Source of the DNA: Achromobacter sp. B7
Lineage (GTDB): Bacteria; Pseudomonadota; Gammaproteobacteria; Burkholderiales; Burkholderiaceae_B
Direction: 5' to 3'
Length of the DNA: 64,000 nt
Assembly: GCF_003600685.1 (NCBI RefSeq)
Contig: NZ_CP032084.1
Location: forward strand, 4,898,001 to 4,962,000
The notes under the pieces are model-generated. The model made no database searches. It saw only the letters and a list, made by a program, of their open reading frames with translations, and was not told the origin of the DNA. A program made the position numbers and the translations under genes. Shown here piece after piece: positions 61,214 through 64,000 of this stretch; positions within the stretch are counted from its first letter, which is position 1; the number at the start of each line of letters is the position of its first letter.

Positions 61214-61719
61214 CCGTAGACCGTCGTGTAGCAATGCACCAATGCGCGCGCCAGCGACTTTTGCACGGCATTGGGCGTCAGGCCCAATTGCTGCGCGATC
61301 TCGGCATACGACAAGCCATCCACCTGCGCCATCAGGAAGATGCGGCGGCTGTTCATGGGCAGCGTGTCCAGCAGTTCGCAGAGTTGTTCCAGCGCTTCCA
61401 GGATCAGCGCGCGATGCTCCACCGACGGTTCGACCGCCACGGGTTGCAGCGCCAGGGATTCGGCATAGGCGGCTTCGAGTGCGGCGCGGCGCGCACGCCC
61501 GATGACCAGGCGCGTGGCGATGGTGCGCAGATAGGCGCGCGGCTCGGACAAGGGTTCGCGCACATTGGCGCGGATCAGGCGTTCAAACGTATCGTGCGCC
61601 ACATCCGCCGCGTCGCACGCATTGCCCAGCTTGCGCTGGAGCACATTGCGCAACCACTGGTGGTGAGCCTGGTAGACCGATTGCACTTCGGCGTGGGCCG
61701 CGAAGGAAGAGGATGGCAT
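61210..61719 (-). CDS. ECF sigma factor, FecI type (set 2)
   Basis: 169 residues. Region 2: VYQAHHQWLRNVLQRKLGNACDAADVAHDTFERLIRA; region 4: LPMNSRRIFLMAQVDGLSYAEIAQQLGLTPNAVQKSLARALVHCY. Iron-starvation type. A Fur-like sequence lies 40-60 bp upstream, so iron controls the sigma factor while the receptor signals through FecR. Confidence 0.94.
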   Translation of the reverse strand: MPSSSFAAHAEVQSVYQAHHQWLRNVLQRKLGNACDAADVAHDTFERLIRANVREPLSEPRAYLRTIATRLVIGRARRAALEAAYAESLALQPVAVEPSVEHRALILEALEQLCELLDTLPMNSRRIFLMAQVDGLSYAEIAQQLGLTPNAVQKSLARALVHCYTTVYG

Positions 61720-61758
61720 GGCGGAGCGCCCCGGCGTCGCCGCCAGATCCTAAACAAA

Positions 61759-61778
61759 ATGAAAATGATTCGCAATTA
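61759..61778. promoter_or_regulatory. Candidate Fur box upstream of FecI set 2
   Basis: AATGAAAATGATTCGCAATT matches the Fur pattern of NAT repeats flipping to ATN, in the way seen for Bordetella-type Fur boxes. It lies 40 bp upstream of the sigma ATG and 49 bp from the stop of the next receptor gene. Confidence 0.6.
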
Positions 61779-61826
61779 TAAATATCTTTGAATCGTTTTC
61801 AAGACGGGATTTGCCGGGGCCCCCGA

Positions 61827-64000
61827 TCAGAACTTGGCGGTCAGGTTGACGAACACGCTGCGGGGTTCGCCGTAATACACCTGGCTGGCGACGCCGCCCA
61901 TATAGTATTTTTTGTCGAACAGGTTGTTCACGTTCAACTGCGCCGACAAGGCCGAGCTGAAGTCGTAGCGCGCCATCAGGTTGTAGATGGCGTAGGCCTT
62001 CTGCTTGGCCGTCACGGTATCGTCGCCCGCGCTGACCTGGCTATAGGTCGAGATCTGCCAGTTGACGCCGCCGCCCACGGTCAGGCGGCTCCAGTCGCCC
62101 GGCAAGCGGTACGTGGTGAACAGCTTGGCCATGGCGCGTGGCCGTTCGGTGTTGACGGACACCCCTTCGGCATCGCGGCTGGTGTAGTACGTGCCGCCCG
62201 CGTAGGCGTTCCAGCCCGGCGCCAACTGGCCACTGACTTCCAGTTCCACGCCCTTGGTCGTGACGCCGTCGGCCGTGGTGTAGGCCTGGTCCATCGAGCC
62301 CGGCACCAGCGCGTCGCCATCCAGCACCGCCAACTTGCTTTGCTTGACCTTGAACAGCGCAATCGACGTGTTCAAGCGGCCGTCCAGGTATTCGCCCTTG
62401 ACGCCCACTTCGTAGTTCTTGCCTTGCACCGGGTCCAGGTAATTGCCGTTGCGGTCGCGGTTATCCTGCGGCTGAAAGATGTCGGTGTAGCTGACGTAGG
62501 TGGAATACGTGTCGTTGATGTCGTAGACCACGCCCGCGTAGGGAATGAACTGCGAGTCCTTCTGGTCGCGCGTGTCGGACTTGGATTCCCACGTGGCGTA
62601 GCGGCCGCCCGTGATGGCGGTCAGGCGATCGGTCAGCGACCAGCGCGCCGCGGCGTACGCGCCCTGCTGATGCGTGACCGTGTCGCGCAACGTGGCGTCC
62701 GTCCAGGTCGGCTGCGCGAATGAACCGTCCCATTGATAGAAGTTGCCGGTGCTGGCCAGCGACGCGCTTTCAAATCCGTAGCGATAGAAGTCTTCGCCAT
62801 AACGGCTGCGCATGGCGCCCACCACCACTTCGTGCTTGCGGCCCAGCAAGGTGAACGGCCCCTTGGCCTGCACATCCAGCGAGGTCTGGTCGGCGTACGA
62901 ATTCCAGTAGCCCGGCAGCGCGCGCAGGCCCGTGCCGGTTTCGCGGTCCAGGTCGCCATACAGGTACAGCAGCTTGGCGTCGTACTTGCTCTTGCGATGG
63001 GACCAGTCGGCGCGCACTTCCCAGTCATTCTGGAACCGGTGCGACAGCGTGGCGAACATGGTTTCGTTGGTGGTGTGCCAATACGTCCAGTCGGCCGCCG
63101 TGGTCTTGGAGCGCCGCCAGTTCGTGTCCGTGCCGTCGCTGAACACCACGGGCAGGCTGCCCCAGGTGGAGCCGCGCGGACGCTTGTCCTGATAGTCGGC
63201 GCCGATACTCAAGGTGGTGTTGGGCGTGAGGTCGGCGTCGATCACGCCGTAGAACACCTTCTTGTTGGCGTGGTACAGGTCGATATAGGAATCGCGGCCC
63301 TGGTACACGGCGACCATGCGGGCGCGCACCGTGCCGGCTTCGTTTAGCGGCGTGGACATATCCAGCGTGCCGCGATACTGGTTCCACGAGCCAAAGCCCG
63401 CGCTGACAGAACCGGTAAAGGTCTTGCTGTTGGCGTGCTTGCGCACCAGGTTGATCGATGCGCCGGGGTTGCCCGCGCCCGTCATCAGGCCGGTGGCGCC
63501 GCGCACAACCTCAATGCGGTCATAGATGAAGGAATCGTTATCGGATTCGCCATACATGGACAGGCCGATGGTGGTGGGCACGCCGTCGTACTGCAGGCTG
63601 TCGATGTAGAAGCCGCGCGACCAGAAATCGGTGCGGTCCGAATCCTCGCTGACCACCTGCACACCCACCACGTTGCCCATCACTTCGTCCAGCGACCGCA
63701 GGTTCTGGTCGTCGATGCGCTGGCGCGTCACCACGCTGACGGACTGCGGCGTTTCGCGCAGCGACAGCGTCAGCCCGGTTGCCGCCGCGGATGCGGGCGT
63801 GGTGTAGGAGCCCGTGCCTTCGGTTACGGCCGGGTCCGAATTGCCCAGCACGGTCACGGGCGCCAGGCTGGCCACGCCGCCATCACGCGTCAGGATGATG
63901 CTGTCGCCCTGCCAGCGGTACACCACGCCCGTACCTTGCAGCAAACCGCGCAGCGCTTCTTCGGGTGTCATGCTGCCGGAGAAACCACGGGTGGACAGGC
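61827..64000 (-). CDS. TonB-dependent siderophore receptor with signalling domain (set 3), N-terminus cut by window edge
   Basis: At least 724 residues are visible. The right edge cuts through the STN domain (LSTRGFSGSMTPEEALRGLLQGTGVVYRWQGDSIIL). The plug reads LSLRETPQSVSVVTRQRIDDQNLRSLDEVMGNVVGVQVVSEDSDRTDFWSRGFYIDSLQYDGVPTTIG and IYDRIEVVRGATGLMTGAGNPGASINLVRKH. It is similar to the set-2 receptor (FpvA/FhuE-like). C-terminal Phe (VNLTAKF) is intact. Its own FecI-FecR pair would be expected beyond the right edge. Tail-to-head neighbour of FecI set 2 across a Fur-like site. Confidence 0.93.
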   Translation of the reverse strand, partial: LSTRGFSGSMTPEEALRGLLQGTGVVYRWQGDSIILTRDGGVASLAPVTVLGNSDPAVTEGTGSYTTPASAAATGLTLSLRETPQSVSVVTRQRIDDQNLRSLDEVMGNVVGVQVVSEDSDRTDFWSRGFYIDSLQYDGVPTTIGLSMYGESDNDSFIYDRIEVVRGATGLMTGAGNPGASINLVRKHANSKTFTGSVSAGFGSWNQYRGTLDMSTPLNEAGTVRARMVAVYQGRDSYIDLYHANKKVFYGVIDADLTPNTTLSIGADYQDKRPRGSTWGSLPVVFSDGTDTNWRRSKTTAADWTYWHTTNETMFATLSHRFQNDWEVRADWSHRKSKYDAKLLYLYGDLDRETGTGLRALPGYWNSYADQTSLDVQAKGPFTLLGRKHEVVVGAMRSRYGEDFYRYGFESASLASTGNFYQWDGSFAQPTWTDATLRDTVTHQQGAYAAARWSLTDRLTAITGGRYATWESKSDTRDQKDSQFIPYAGVVYDINDTYSTYVSYTDIFQPQDNRDRNGNYLDPVQGKNYEVGVKGEYLDGRLNTSIALFKVKQSKLAVLDGDALVPGSMDQAYTTADGVTTKGVELEVSGQLAPGWNAYAGGTYYTSRDAEGVSVNTERPRAMAKLFTTYRLPGDWSRLTVGGGVNWQISTYSQVSAGDDTVTAKQKAYAIYNLMARYDFSSALSAQLNVNNLFDKKYYMGGVASQVYYGEPRSVFVNLTAKF

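Overview
The window is high-GC, gene-dense DNA from a betaproteobacterium, most likely Alcaligenaceae (Achromobacter/Bordetella type). The evidence is a Bug-family tricarboxylate-type binding protein, a DUF4148 protein, a RegB/RegA pair beside a cyo operon, several FecI/FecR/TonB-receptor sets and the codon bias. I see no rRNA, tRNA, CRISPR array, insertion sequence, prophage or plasmid module. The left and right edges both cut genes: a LysM/M23 lipoprotein and a TonB-dependent receptor.

Layout. 0.4-2.6 kb holds a copper-related set (DUF2946, SCO, PCu(A)C). 2.8-8.8 kb holds regB-regA followed by cyoABCD. The regA-cyoA gap carries two perfect TGCGAC-N5-GTCGCA palindromes (RegA/PrrA-type) and one perfect TTGAT-N4-ATCAA box (FNR/ANR-type); this is the best supported regulatory module here. 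8.8-16.8 kb holds a large exported ankyrin protein, an orphan NifQ homologue, a TonB receptor divergent from slyX, a methyltransferase and small exported proteins. 16.9-24.4 kb holds an M20 deacylase plus MFS transporter divergent from a LysR regulator, then maeB divergent from a second LysR regulator. 24.5-36.7 kb is accessory: paired lipoproteins, AraC, EamA, MarR, MATE, LysR, TauE/SafE, SDR, GNAT, XRE-cupin and a phospholipase-D-like lipoprotein. 37-45.5 kb holds two paralogous 2OG-Fe(II) oxygenases, alkB, a formylglycine-enzyme-like protein without the catalytic cysteines, VOC, AraC, cupin, three-domain-poor SDRs, MgtC and HAD proteins. 45.4-51.3 kb looks like a catabolic cluster: Bug binding protein divergent from an aconitase-family gene, a GntR regulator with two winged helices, and a lactonase. 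51.4-64 kb is an iron-uptake island: two complete FecI-FecR-TonB-receptor sets, part of a third receptor, and a soluble hybrid histidine kinase.

A striking property of the whole window is the number of short tandem repeats at gene boundaries and in N-terminal coding regions (17 loci counted by eye). Those inside genes have units that are multiples of 3 bp (12, 15, 21); those between genes have units of 6, 9, 13, 15, 22/23 or 42 bp. Several replace the expected leader of the next gene. All function calls below rest on reading the sequence and family knowledge; no database search was run.
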